Below, piece after piece: positions 34,022 through 43,315 of a stretch of DNA of 64,000 nt. Every line of letters begins with the position of its first letter. The first letter of the stretch is position 1. The notes under the pieces were generated by a model. The model did no database searches, was not told the origin of the DNA, and worked only from the letters and a program-made list of their open reading frames with translations. Origin of the DNA: Bacteroidales bacterium UBA6192 (GTDB lineage: Bacteria; Bacteroidota; Bacteroidia; Bacteroidales; F082); contig DITE01000035.1 of assembly GCA_002422725.1 (NCBI GenBank), positions 1 to 64,000 on the forward strand. The letters are read 5' to 3'. Both the position numbers and the translations under genes were made by a program.

Positions 34022-37000
34022 ATGAAACCCATCATAAGCATTATCCTTATCATGTTGTTGGCCACGTCATCGCTATTGGCACAACAGCAGGGCGAGCATA
34101 TAATCCTCAACGCGCACTTATCTGGGCCTGAGCATGAATTTGAAGCCAGCAAATCAGTTAGTTTTCTACCAGGCTTTTCCTACAAGCCTCAGGATGATTA
34201 CGAAGACCTCTATGCATGGATAAATCCTTATTTAATAATACCCCATGATGGCAACCTTGAAGGCGGCTATCCCGGGGGGGGTACCTCAGGGGTAGTAGGT
34301 TCTACGGCAAGCCAGGTGAGTGTTTCCCCCTCCGGAGCTGCAGTTGTTAGCGTACCACTACCGAGCCCTCCCGGTGTTGCAGGCATGGTGCCGCAACTGG
34401 CTTTGGTTTACAGCAGCCAGTCGGGCAACGGACCCTTTGGTTACGGATGGTCGCTGGCGGGTTTGTCGGCCATAAGCAGAACCGGGAAAACAATCTACCA
34501 CGATGGCTACACCGAAGGAATCAGATTTGAAGGAACGGACAGGTATGCACTCGATGGACAAAGACTCATCGCTGAAGACGAGCAAGGAATTACGTACAGG
34601 ACAGAATTTGAAAGCTTTTCAAAAATAACGCCAATTGGGCAAGCCGGTGACGGCCCTGAATCCTTCGTTGTGAACACAAAGAGTTTTATGACCTATAAAT
34701 ATGGCACCACCGAATCATCCAGGATAGAGGCCAGCGGAAAGAACTCAGTACTTAGCTGGCTGTTGAGCACAGTCGAAGACGAAAACGGAAATTATATTGA
34801 ATACCAATATATTGAAACAAATGGTTACGGCTATATTGACAAGATACTGTATGGCGGCAACAAGAATACAAGTCAATCACATTTCTACGAGATAAGGTTT
34901 GTTTACCGCACAGGTAGAAATGATGCAATGATAAGCTTCATAGCCGGCAGCACAATAGGAATTGATAAGATTGCCCATAAAATCGAATACTACTACGAAG
35001 GCCAATTGCTGCATTGTTATGAGCTTGGTACAATTACAAACGGTTTCTATTCCCGACTGTTCAATATTACTGAAAAAAACCATGTTGACAACAAACAGTA
35101 CAACCCGAACATTTTAGATTATGGGGATCATAATCATTCTAATTCAAAACAGGTTGTTGAGCGAAACGGAAATCCATCACTTAATACAGATGATTTTTTT
35201 ATGGACATCAATGGTGACGGGCTGACAGATATTGTGAGTATTGAATGGGAAAGACTGAATTATGGCAGCATAAAACTTGGAAGAAATTGGTACTTTAGAT
35301 TAAACCAAAACAATGGTACTTTCAGCGAAAAACGAAACTTTAGTGTTGGGCCAAACTTATTATTCAAGCATCTGCTTGTTGGCGACTTCAATGGTGATGG
35401 CAGGGATGATTTCGTAGATATCATGTTTGATGACGAATACCAAACTAAAACCATTGCAAACCGGTTTTTTTTGTCAAACGGAAATGGATTCAATGTTTAC
35501 CCACTTACAGGGATCGTTGCACAAAGTAGAAATAAACCCGAATTCCGAAAGGGCGATTTTGATGGGGATGGAATTGACGAGATACTTTTAGCGATGAAAG
35601 ATATCAGCGAAAATTATGATGGTACCCCATCGAATGATTTGCCAGACGTTTTCATTATTAAGTTTAATACCTCAGCCCCATATGCTGTGATTGTTTTTCA
35701 GAAGACAATGACTTTCGGGAACACCGATTTTGACAAAAGTACTGTTATTGTGAGTGATTTTACAGGCGACGGTAAAAGCGATATCTTGCGTACTGCCGAA
35801 TATGGAGGCAGTCCGCACACCAGCGACTGCTTTATATACGGTATTAACTTTGTAAACAATGTGCTCGAAGTAATATATGGAAGTCCAAGCAATGGTTACC
35901 CAAACACCAGTCACCAGATCTTCCCAGGTGATTTTAACGGAGACGGACTCACTGACATGCTGACTTACAAAACAACCGCAAGTGGCGACCCAAAATGGGA
36001 AGTAGCTTTGTTCACCGGCAGAACTGGGACATTCTTGTTGTGGGACGACTTGCCACTAGGTGAATTCAATTTTGAAAACCAGTTTGATAATTGGAGCAAA
36101 ATGGTATCCGTCAGCGATTATAATGGTGATGGAAAATCAGATATAATGAAATTGGAGAAATCAGGCATAGATAATGTGTTTTTTAAGGTGTATTACTCCA
36201 ATGGTGCTGATTTTAACGAAACATTCATTGGGACTTTTCAAATGCAGAATGGTGGTTTTCTGAGTAGTTTTATCAACGAAAGATTTTTTCCGTTTCTTGA
36301 TTTTAACGGGGATGGTAAAGCTGATCTATTTTCCGATAATTTTAGTACATTTCACTTAAATCTCTTAGATAATTCATACGAGTACCTCAAAATGAAGGAA
36401 ATAAATAACGGTTTAGGTCTTAAAACAGAAATCGTTTATCAGCCTTTAACGAAAACTCCATTTTACACCAAGGGAACAGGTGCGTTTTACCCGCTTACAG
36501 ATATACAACCCGCACTGCATGCGGTGAGCAGGATAACGACCAAAGACCCCTCAAACAACGAGCACTACACCACCTATCAATATGAAGGGCTGAAACTCCA
36601 TAAACAAGGAAAAGGCCTGCTGGGCTTTATGAAAACCACTACACAAAGTTTTGTGAACAACAATCAAATATCACAATCACAAAATGTCAATGCGCTGAAT
36701 GATGATGTGTATTATTTCCTGTGGCCCCAAAGTGCAAAAACTTTTGTGGTCAAAGATGGGGGGCAGTTAATCGAGCTGCTGAGCGAAACAACCAACCAGG
36801 TTTCGGAAGTTAAACCTTTTGGCGACAAAAGGCACTTTTATTACATAGCCCGCTCGCTGACAAAAGAATGGGACCTGAACGGCTTTGTACGCAGCAGGCT
36901 CTCCACCCGCCATTATTCTCCGGAGGACATCCTTTATGGCAATATCACCACCGAAGATTCCTATGTTTCGCCGCAGGTAATGACCCTTGCATCGCCCACA

Positions 37001-40000
37001 ACTACCTACGAATTCAAAACATTAAACTCCTTCACGTATTATCAGCCGGTTATTCAGCGATGGCTTATCAGTCGCTTACATGAACACGAGTCGGTGATGT
37101 GGGAAGAAGAAGACGGAACAAGCATACAGCTGAAGAAAACCTATACATACAGAGCCAGCAGCAATCTTGTTAAAACCATAACAACCTTGCCTGACAACCA
37201 GCAGAATCTATCAACTGTGACCAATTATATGTATGACGACAATTATGGAAACATCATTTACCAAAGAACACAAGCCCCTGATGCCGATCCCCCTCTGCCT
37301 GCCATGGTAACCGAGTATCTGTTTGATCCCCAATACAAGCACCGTTTTCCAACAGAAGAAATCGTAACAGCAGATGGTATTGTTTACAAAACTAAATATG
37401 TATATGATGCCTCAACCGGTAGGTTAAAAAAATCAACCGACCCTAACAACCTAAGCACCTTTTATTATTATGACGGCTTTGGCCGACAGGTAAGGACTCT
37501 GTTCCCGGACAAGTTACAGCAGCAATCGCAGGTATTTTGGGCCGATGGCCACGAGCACCAACCGGAGCATGCGCTCTACTACAGCTGGTCGCAAAGCTCG
37601 GGTATGCCCCCTGTGCTGGTGTTTTTCGACGCTTTGGGCAGGGAGCTGCGCCAGGTAAGCATTGGTTTTGAGGGCGAAGCCGTATTTACCGACATCCACT
37701 ATGACCCAAAAGGCAACATCGATAGTGTGTCATTACCCTACCGCAAAGGCACCCAAGCGGTTTTCAGTTACTACCAATACGATGAACTGAACCGGGTTAA
37801 GAAGGTAACACTGCCCGACAACACCACTGCCAAAACTGAATACTGCCCCAACTCGGTGAAAACAATCAATGCCCTGGAACAAACAACCCAAAAATACTTT
37901 AATGCAGCCGGCTGGCTTGTGCGGTCAGATGACAATGCTGGCAAATCGGTGGAATATATGTATTTTAGCGACGGAAAACTTAAAACAGCGAACATAGTGG
38001 GGCAGCCGGCAACAAAAATAGAGTTAACCTACAACGCAAGGCGGCAAAGGCTCAGCCTTTCCGACCCCAACTATGGCAGCACGCTAACACACTATGATGC
38101 TTACGACAGGCTAATCGAACAAATTTCGCCCAAGCAGGAGGCAACCACCTTCACCTACGATGGCCTCGGCCGCATGGCCTCACGCAACGGACCTGACGGA
38201 CTGACAAGCTGGGACTATGACATAGCCCCTGGACGATTAGGCAGCCTGAAAAGCATTGTCAGCGAAACCCACCAGACCACATACACCTACGACAACCTGC
38301 TAAGGCCGACACAGGTGGTTGACAGGATAGTGGATGACGAATACACCACAAACTACACCTATGATGTGTATGGAAGGGTAAAAACAACCGAATATCCCAC
38401 CAACTACAAACTTGTTAGTTTTTACAACGAACACGGCTATTTCTCGCACTACCGCGAAGGCGGCACCAACAACAAAGTGTGGCAGGCACTTGAAATGAAC
38501 GCATTAGGCCAGCTGAACAAATTTGCCACAGGCAATGGGCTGCAAACCACAAACACTTACTACCCAGGCAATGCGCGGCTGCACACCGTGCAAACCATTG
38601 CCGGACAGTCAACTCCCATTCAGGACATGGAATATGGCTGGGACAACCTGGGCAACCTCGATTACCGTAAGAAATGGATTGACCACAACAATGACATTTA
38701 CCTCAACGAAAGCTTCGGTTATGATGACCTGAACCGTTTGGAAACCATACACCTGAACGATAAGGAAACAGGCTGGCACCGCTATGACGAAGCAGGCCTG
38801 GGCAATATGATGGAGAAAACAGCAGACAACAACTATGTTTTTGCAAATGGGGCCTATGACGGCAGCCGCCCCCATGCCCTGACATCGGCCCATGTGAACA
38901 GCACCCTCCGCGCCTATACCTCAGATGACCAGATCATCGAATGGACACCTTTCGACCAGCCCGCGATTATTGATCAGGGCACAAAAAGCCTCGAGTTCAC
39001 CTATGGTCACCACCGCCAACGCATCAGGCAACATCTGAGACATGGCAGTGGCGAAACAACAAAAACCTTCGCAGGCAACTGCGAGTTTGTGAGCATTGAC
39101 GGGCAGCAGTATGCCTACACCTACCTCAGCAGTCCGGCAGGCCTGTTTTGTATTCATGTGAAAAACCCGGATGGCACCTCAGAGCTGTTTTACATCCACG
39201 CGGATCATTTAGGCTCGCTACACACCATCACCGACGAAAACGGCAGCCTGCTGCAAGAGTTGAGTTTTGATGCCTGGGGAAACAGGAGAGACCCTTCTAC
39301 CTGGACTTTTTTTGACAAAAATGCTGAAACTGCTTTATTTGACAGGGGTTTCACAGGGCACGAACATTTGGATGGCTTTCAGCTCATCAACATGAATGGC
39401 CGCCTCTACGACCCTGTTGTCAGCCGCATGCTCTCGCCTGACAACTATGTGCAGTCGCCTGATTTCTCGCAGAGTTTCAACAGGTATAGCTATGCCTGGA
39501 ATAATCCATTGGTTTATACGGATCCGAGTGGGGAGGTATATTTAATAGATGATTTAATAGTTGGAGGCGTTGGATTTGCACTTGGTTATGTTAGTCATGG
39601 ACTTACTCACGGGGACTGGGGATGGAATGCTGTTGGAGCTGGTGGTATAGGTGCAGGTGTTGCCTTACTGAGTTATTATACAGCAGGTGGATTTAGTCTT
39701 GCAGCAGGTGGTTCGCTTTCAGGAGGTGTCACGTTTGCTAGTAATTATTCAATATCTTCAGCAGTAAATAGTTTTATGCCGGGCGTTTCTGTACCAATTA
39801 CAGACAATTTTTCAGTATCAATGTCAATGGGACTTGGTGTAAGCAGTTCCGGGCTTGGAGCAGGTTTTAATTTTTCCGGTGATTATTCGAATGGGGATAT
39901 TGCAGCATCACTTAGTTACGGAGCGGGAGACGGAGCTACGGGTAGTTATTCAGGATGGGGAGCAAGTGCAAGATATAACGATTGGGGTGTTGGATATAAC

Positions 40001-40522
40001 AGAACCAATTATTCTGGTTCTCATAGTCAAGTTGTAGGAGGTGCAACCTTATTTCTTGGAAAAGGTGTTTCTTTCCGTTTAGAAAATGACTTTTTTGGCG
40101 ATAGACATGACCGTTGGCGTTCCAATGCTTTTGAGCTTACTATCGGTAATTTTGTTTTAGGTTCAAATTTGTATAATAATGAAGTAGATGTAACAGCAGA
40201 TCCAGACCTTGAAGGGGGGATGTTGTTGAATAATAGTTGCAATCGCCCTCATACGTATAAAGAAAATGGTGTTAAAAAAACAAGAATGCTAGGTGCTTGG
40301 AAAGATGGACAAACTTATTCAAGTCCTTTGTGGGTTGGTTTTAGAGCAAATGGGCAGGTTTATAGATTTGGCTATAGTCATCCGTTGGTACAGGATAGAA
40401 CACAAAATGTAATTCATAAATGGTTTGGACCTGGACGAACGAATTTTTTTAATAGATATGATCACTTTCAACAAGGCACATACAATTATTATGGTTATAA
40501 TAATCCTTATTCGTTATGGTAA
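34022..40522 (+). CDS. Giant SpvB/FG-GAP/RHS polymorphic toxin-type protein with type-23-like tip
   Basis: The protein has 2166 residues. The signal peptide (1-21) is followed by an SpvB-like domain (~90-260, SVSPSGAAVVSVPLPSPPG, GPFGYGWSLAGLSAISRTGK). Seven FG-GAP/VCBS units lie at ~394-765 (GDGLTDIV, GDGRDDF and similar, calcium-binding loops). A TcdB-type middle region starts near 797, and RHS/YD repeats from ~1140. The RHS core is at ~1658-1838 (DHLGSLHTITDENGS, DRGFTGHEHLDGFQLIN, YSYAWNNPLVYTDPSGE). The last 328 residues are a glycine-rich variable tip ending YNYYGYNNPYSLW. Its pattern (FRANGQVYRFGY, QNVIHKWFG) resembles 'polymorphic toxin type 23'. No T9SS domain is seen. Its stop overlaps the start of a lipoprotein gene. 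Confidence 0.85.
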   Translation: MKPIISIILIMLLATSSLLAQQQGEHIILNAHLSGPEHEFEASKSVSFLPGFSYKPQDDYEDLYAWINPYLIIPHDGNLEGGYPGGGTSGVVGSTASQVSVSPSGAAVVSVPLPSPPGVAGMVPQLALVYSSQSGNGPFGYGWSLAGLSAISRTGKTIYHDGYTEGIRFEGTDRYALDGQRLIAEDEQGITYRTEFESFSKITPIGQAGDGPESFVVNTKSFMTYKYGTTESSRIEASGKNSVLSWLLSTVEDENGNYIEYQYIETNGYGYIDKILYGGNKNTSQSHFYEIRFVYRTGRNDAMISFIAGSTIGIDKIAHKIEYYYEGQLLHCYELGTITNGFYSRLFNITEKNHVDNKQYNPNILDYGDHNHSNSKQVVERNGNPSLNTDDFFMDINGDGLTDIVSIEWERLNYGSIKLGRNWYFRLNQNNGTFSEKRNFSVGPNLLFKHLLVGDFNGDGRDDFVDIMFDDEYQTKTIANRFFLSNGNGFNVYPLTGIVAQSRNKPEFRKGDFDGDGIDEILLAMKDISENYDGTPSNDLPDVFIIKFNTSAPYAVIVFQKTMTFGNTDFDKSTVIVSDFTGDGKSDILRTAEYGGSPHTSDCFIYGINFVNNVLEVIYGSPSNGYPNTSHQIFPGDFNGDGLTDMLTYKTTASGDPKWEVALFTGRTGTFLLWDDLPLGEFNFENQFDNWSKMVSVSDYNGDGKSDIMKLEKSGIDNVFFKVYYSNGADFNETFIGTFQMQNGGFLSSFINERFFPFLDFNGDGKADLFSDNFSTFHLNLLDNSYEYLKMKEINNGLGLKTEIVYQPLTKTPFYTKGTGAFYPLTDIQPALHAVSRITTKDPSNNEHYTTYQYEGLKLHKQGKGLLGFMKTTTQSFVNNNQISQSQNVNALNDDVYYFLWPQSAKTFVVKDGGQLIELLSETTNQVSEVKPFGDKRHFYYIARSLTKEWDLNGFVRSRLSTRHYSPEDILYGNITTEDSYVSPQVMTLASPTTTYEFKTLNSFTYYQPVIQRWLISRLHEHESVMWEEEDGTSIQLKKTYTYRASSNLVKTITTLPDNQQNLSTVTNYMYDDNYGNIIYQRTQAPDADPPLPAMVTEYLFDPQYKHRFPTEEIVTADGIVYKTKYVYDASTGRLKKSTDPNNLSTFYYYDGFGRQVRTLFPDKLQQQSQVFWADGHEHQPEHALYYSWSQSSGMPPVLVFFDALGRELRQVSIGFEGEAVFTDIHYDPKGNIDSVSLPYRKGTQAVFSYYQYDELNRVKKVTLPDNTTAKTEYCPNSVKTINALEQTTQKYFNAAGWLVRSDDNAGKSVEYMYFSDGKLKTANIVGQPATKIELTYNARRQRLSLSDPNYGSTLTHYDAYDRLIEQISPKQEATTFTYDGLGRMASRNGPDGLTSWDYDIAPGRLGSLKSIVSETHQTTYTYDNLLRPTQVVDRIVDDEYTTNYTYDVYGRVKTTEYPTNYKLVSFYNEHGYFSHYREGGTNNKVWQALEMNALGQLNKFATGNGLQTTNTYYPGNARLHTVQTIAGQSTPIQDMEYGWDNLGNLDYRKKWIDHNNDIYLNESFGYDDLNRLETIHLNDKETGWHRYDEAGLGNMMEKTADNNYVFANGAYDGSRPHALTSAHVNSTLRAYTSDDQIIEWTPFDQPAIIDQGTKSLEFTYGHHRQRIRQHLRHGSGETTKTFAGNCEFVSIDGQQYAYTYLSSPAGLFCIHVKNPDGTSELFYIHADHLGSLHTITDENGSLLQELSFDAWGNRRDPSTWTFFDKNAETALFDRGFTGHEHLDGFQLINMNGRLYDPVVSRMLSPDNYVQSPDFSQSFNRYSYAWNNPLVYTDPSGEVYLIDDLIVGGVGFALGYVSHGLTHGDWGWNAVGAGGIGAGVALLSYYTAGGFSLAAGGSLSGGVTFASNYSISSAVNSFMPGVSVPITDNFSVSMSMGLGVSSSGLGAGFNFSGDYSNGDIAASLSYGAGDGATGSYSGWGASARYNDWGVGYNRTNYSGSHSQVVGGATLFLGKGVSFRLENDFFGDRHDRWRSNAFELTIGNFVLGSNLYNNEVDVTADPDLEGGMLLNNSCNRPHTYKENGVKKTRMLGAWKDGQTYSSPLWVGFRANGQVYRFGYSHPLVQDRTQNVIHKWFGPGRTNFFNRYDHFQQGTYNYYGYNNPYSLW
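38900..39534 (+). repeat. RHS-core homology arm 1 (in the main gene)
   Basis: This stretch codes for the end of the RHS core up to the DPSGE boundary. It is repeated at 41272-41907 and about 43330-43997. The three copies look ~85-90% identical by eye, with a mosaic pattern of which pair matches exactly. Beyond DPSG the three sequences are unrelated or far diverged. Confidence 0.85.
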
Positions 40523-41217
40523 TGCGATTCAAGTTAGTCCCATTTGTTTTTCTTTTTTGCTTTTGTAGTTCATGCACAAGTCAAGTGCCTTTACGCGTTA
40601 GGAAAAATTTCACATTTTGTTATGACTCATCTGCAAATTGTTCTAACTCAAAAATAAAACTAAATGGTTACTATGTGAATATTGAACCGTTTGAAAGACC
40701 CTATTATGATTTAAAAACAGGAAAGAAAACGGGCACAACAAAAGATACCACATATAACAATATGATGTTTTTTTCTGATGGAATTGTTGTGAGAGGTTTT
40801 GTTGGTATAAATTGTGGGAATTGTGATATTGAAAGTAATAACCAGTTTTTATTTAATATATCTCAAAGTAATGAAAATGAAAAAAATGTTTTTTATAATG
40901 GTTTCAAATGGGGAATATTTCGCATATTTGGTGATACCATAAAAATGCAAACCGTAAATGATCAACCTAGGTTTAATCCCTACTGGTATTTGTTTGAGCA
41001 ATGGTATTTAATAAATAATGATGGTTCCCTATCACCTATTTACAGTAAGAACTTAATAGACGGCAGAGTGTCCGCATTAGCATCTAAAACTCGCGATACG
41101 TTTAAATTCATTGAAACCAATATTATATTACCCTCTGATACATGGCTAAAGAAAGAAGAATGGTTTTGGTGTGATAGAGAAAAATATAGAGAATGGAAAA
41201 ATGATAATAAGAAATAA
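40522..41217 (+). CDS. Lipoprotein of the type-23-tip-associated family (candidate immunity protein)
   Basis: ATG 40522 overlaps the stop of the RHS gene (TAATG). The 231-residue product has a lipoprotein signal ending in FCSSC. The body has LNGYYVNIEPFERPYYD, FFSDGIVVRGF, WGIFRIFGDTIKMQTVN, LFEQWYLI, and near the end LPSDTWLKKEEWFW. These follow the same order of motifs as the lipoproteins at 44949 and 45945 (FGxxDTIxxQ, aromatic-rich end with WxxKK-W). Position directly behind a toxin tip and lipid anchoring make an immunity role to the adjacent tip plausible. This is inference. Confidence 0.6.
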   Translation: MRFKLVPFVFLFCFCSSCTSQVPLRVRKNFTFCYDSSANCSNSKIKLNGYYVNIEPFERPYYDLKTGKKTGTTKDTTYNNMMFFSDGIVVRGFVGINCGNCDIESNNQFLFNISQSNENEKNVFYNGFKWGIFRIFGDTIKMQTVNDQPRFNPYWYLFEQWYLINNDGSLSPIYSKNLIDGRVSALASKTRDTFKFIETNIILPSDTWLKKEEWFWCDREKYREWKNDNKK

Positions 41218-41236
41218 ATTATTGCAAATATGATTC

Positions 41237-42736
41237 ATGTTTCAATGGAAATCAATTGATATTTCAACGGATATATACAACATCCGCACCTATACCAGCG
41301 ATGACCAGGTCATAGGATGGACTTCCTTCGACCAACCCGAATCTATCGAACAAGGCACAAAAAGGCTCGAGTTCACCTATGGCCACCACCGGCAGCGCAT
41401 CAGGCAACTCTACAGGAACGAAAACGGCGAAACAACAAAAACCTATGCAGGCAATTGCGAGTTTGTGAGTATTGACGGGCAGCAGTATGCATACACCTAC
41501 CTGAGCGGGCCCGCCGGCCTGTTTGGTATTCATGTGAAAAACCCGGATGGCACCTCAGAGCTATTTTACATCCACACCGACCACCTTGGTTCATTGCACA
41601 CCATCACCGACGAAAACGGCAGTCTGCTGCAAGAGCTGAGTTTTGATGCCTGGGGCAGCAGAAGAAACCCTGCCACCTGGACGATGTTTGAAGAAAACAC
41701 GGAAACAGCATTATTTGACAGAGGTTTTACCGGACACGAACATTTGGATGGCTTCCACCTCATCAACATGAATGGCCGCCTTTACGACCCGGTGGTCTCG
41801 CGCATGCTCTCGCCCGACAATTATGTGCAGTCTCCGGATTTTAGCCAGAGTTTTAATAGGTATAGCTATTGCGTGAATAACCCGCTGAAATATAACGACC
41901 CCTCGGGATTTAGCTTTATGAGTTGGTTGTTTGGCAAGACCTCACAGGCAGCAAAATGGACTTCAAATTCGCAGAGTAGTATAATAAATTCAAGTATTGA
42001 TATTGCTCAACCTGTTGCGGTTAAGTTAGGTAATGCGAAGGAAATAAATTTCTATTTTGGGTATAAGTATGCTTATAACCACGTAACAGGAAACGATAAA
42101 GAAAGCCTTAAAACATTGCCAGGCGATATGTTAGGATTGTTTGGAGCTCATGCATACAATACATTTTGGGATGTTGATGATGTTCAATATTTTGACGGGG
42201 CTATTTTAGTAAATAGGCACAAGTCTGGCGATGGATGGTATGGAATGACTGTCGGTAGTTTTATCTATGGTAATAATTTGGAAACATCAATTGATGAAAA
42301 TTCCACTTATGATGAAAGGTATGGTTTTTACATGTTTGTGCATGAATATGGACACGTATTACAGCATAAAGAGAATGGATTCATATATTTCTTTAAATAT
42401 GGTTTGCCAAGTTTAGCCGATCAGGTTTTTAGAGGCTCTGATGCACATGACAATTTTTGGGTTGAAACTGACGCTAATACCAGGGGATATAATTATTTTA
42501 GTAATCCTTCAGTTACTAATAAGACTGGTTTTAGAGCAAGTCATTTTACAGGCAAAAGATATGGAAATTATCCCCTTGGAGCTACCAGGAACGCAACACT
42601 TTGGGATTGGATATTTTGGCCATTAACGCCAGCTATAAGTTATTCTGAGGGCTATTTTGACTTCATGTGGAATAGTATGTATACTTTTCACCCTATATCC
42701 AATATTTTGCCCACTCTAGTACTATCAAATTTTTAA
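41237..42736 (+). CDS. Displaced RHS cassette with zincin metallopeptidase-like tip
   Basis: The 499-residue frame begins after a short unrelated lead-in. From residue ~13 it repeats the RHS core (RTYTSDDQVIGWTSFDQPE, DHLGSLHTITDENGS, SYCVNNPLKYNDPSGF, to residue ~223). It has no signal peptide or N-terminal RHS parts. The tip (224-499) holds HEYGH at 369-373 (a HExxH zinc motif) with VLQHKENG after it and a glutamate in FWVETDANTRGYNYF (E410) as likely third ligand, so it is a zincin-type domain. A small lipoprotein follows three bases later. It may serve as a silent tip donor. The start codon is uncertain. Confidence 0.7.
   Translation: MFQWKSIDISTDIYNIRTYTSDDQVIGWTSFDQPESIEQGTKRLEFTYGHHRQRIRQLYRNENGETTKTYAGNCEFVSIDGQQYAYTYLSGPAGLFGIHVKNPDGTSELFYIHTDHLGSLHTITDENGSLLQELSFDAWGSRRNPATWTMFEENTETALFDRGFTGHEHLDGFHLINMNGRLYDPVVSRMLSPDNYVQSPDFSQSFNRYSYCVNNPLKYNDPSGFSFMSWLFGKTSQAAKWTSNSQSSIINSSIDIAQPVAVKLGNAKEINFYFGYKYAYNHVTGNDKESLKTLPGDMLGLFGAHAYNTFWDVDDVQYFDGAILVNRHKSGDGWYGMTVGSFIYGNNLETSIDENSTYDERYGFYMFVHEYGHVLQHKENGFIYFFKYGLPSLADQVFRGSDAHDNFWVETDANTRGYNYFSNPSVTNKTGFRASHFTGKRYGNYPLGATRNATLWDWIFWPLTPAISYSEGYFDFMWNSMYTFHPISNILPTLVLSNF
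41272..41907 (+). repeat. RHS-core homology arm 2
   Basis: This copy of the RHS core lies in the metallopeptidase cassette. A stretch of about 68 bases near 41329-41397 is identical to arm 3 (about 43407-43474), while arm 1 differs there. Around 41560-41620 it instead differs from arms 1 and 3, which match each other. Confidence 0.85.
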
Positions 42737-42739
42737 AAA

Positions 42740-43156
42740 ATGAAAAAATTAACAACCATGTATGTATTAATGTTCTTCTTACTTCTTGTAGGATGTGAAA
42801 AAAACCATGATAATACTCTAACTATAGTGAATAACTCTGATATAACAATTTGGTGGCAGATAGGACGAAGTTATCCAGATACTACTTTAAGCGATGAAAA
42901 CGAATGGTTAGTAGGAAGAAATACCGAACAAATAGCTAAGCCTCATTCAAAAATATCATCATTCCCCAGTGATAATAGAGAAACATGGTTTAAAGCCAAT
43001 TTCCCTTGCGACACAATGATGGTTTTTGTTTTTGACAGTTATGTGATGACAAATTTGCCTTGGGAACAAGTCAAGAATGAATATCTTGTATTGAAGCGAT
43101 ATGACTTGAGTTTGGATGACTTAAACAGGATGAGTTGGACAATAAGTTATCCATAA
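42740..43156 (+). CDS. Small lipoprotein behind the metallopeptidase tip (candidate immunity protein)
   Basis: The 138-residue protein has a lipoprotein signal with LLVGC (Cys19). It is followed by TLTIVNNSDITIWWQIGRSYPDTTLSD and a C-terminal part rich in aromatic and charged residues (FVFDSYVMTNLPWEQVKNEYLVL). The 'NNS...YPDTxL' pattern recurs in small Bacteroidota lipoproteins of unknown function. It differs from the four lipoproteins behind type-23 tips and starts three bases after the cassette's stop. Pairing with the zincin tip is inferred only from this position. Confidence 0.55.
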   Translation: MKKLTTMYVLMFFLLLVGCEKNHDNTLTIVNNSDITIWWQIGRSYPDTTLSDENEWLVGRNTEQIAKPHSKISSFPSDNRETWFKANFPCDTMMVFVFDSYVMTNLPWEQVKNEYLVLKRYDLSLDDLNRMSWTISYP

Positions 43157-43164
43157 TACTCATG

Positions 43165-43315
43165 AAGAATCTTCATCGAAATGACTGGCAAATTTATCAT
43201 CGTAAATTAAATGACTTTGCTGCAGCAATCCGTATAGTTATTTCCAAAAAACATATCTTTGTTTTATGGACAATGCAGCTACCATATATCAGGCAGTGAG
43301 GGCGTTTGAGGCGTG
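43165..43315 (+). repeat. Leader repeat, copy 1, before the third cassette
   Basis: This ~150-base stretch is roughly 75-80% identical to 46565-46715. Both contain AATCCGTATAG, CCAAAAAACATATCTTTG, GGACAATGCAGCTAC and CAGGCAGTGAGGGC. TATCTTTG at 43254-43261 matches the -7 consensus TAnnTTTG. In this copy the repeat leads into RHS-core sequence. Confidence 0.7.

Noticed and set aside
34022..40522. T6SS-linked RHS effector
   Set aside because: There is a Sec-type signal peptide, no PAAR or VgrG sequence and no T6SS gene in the window.
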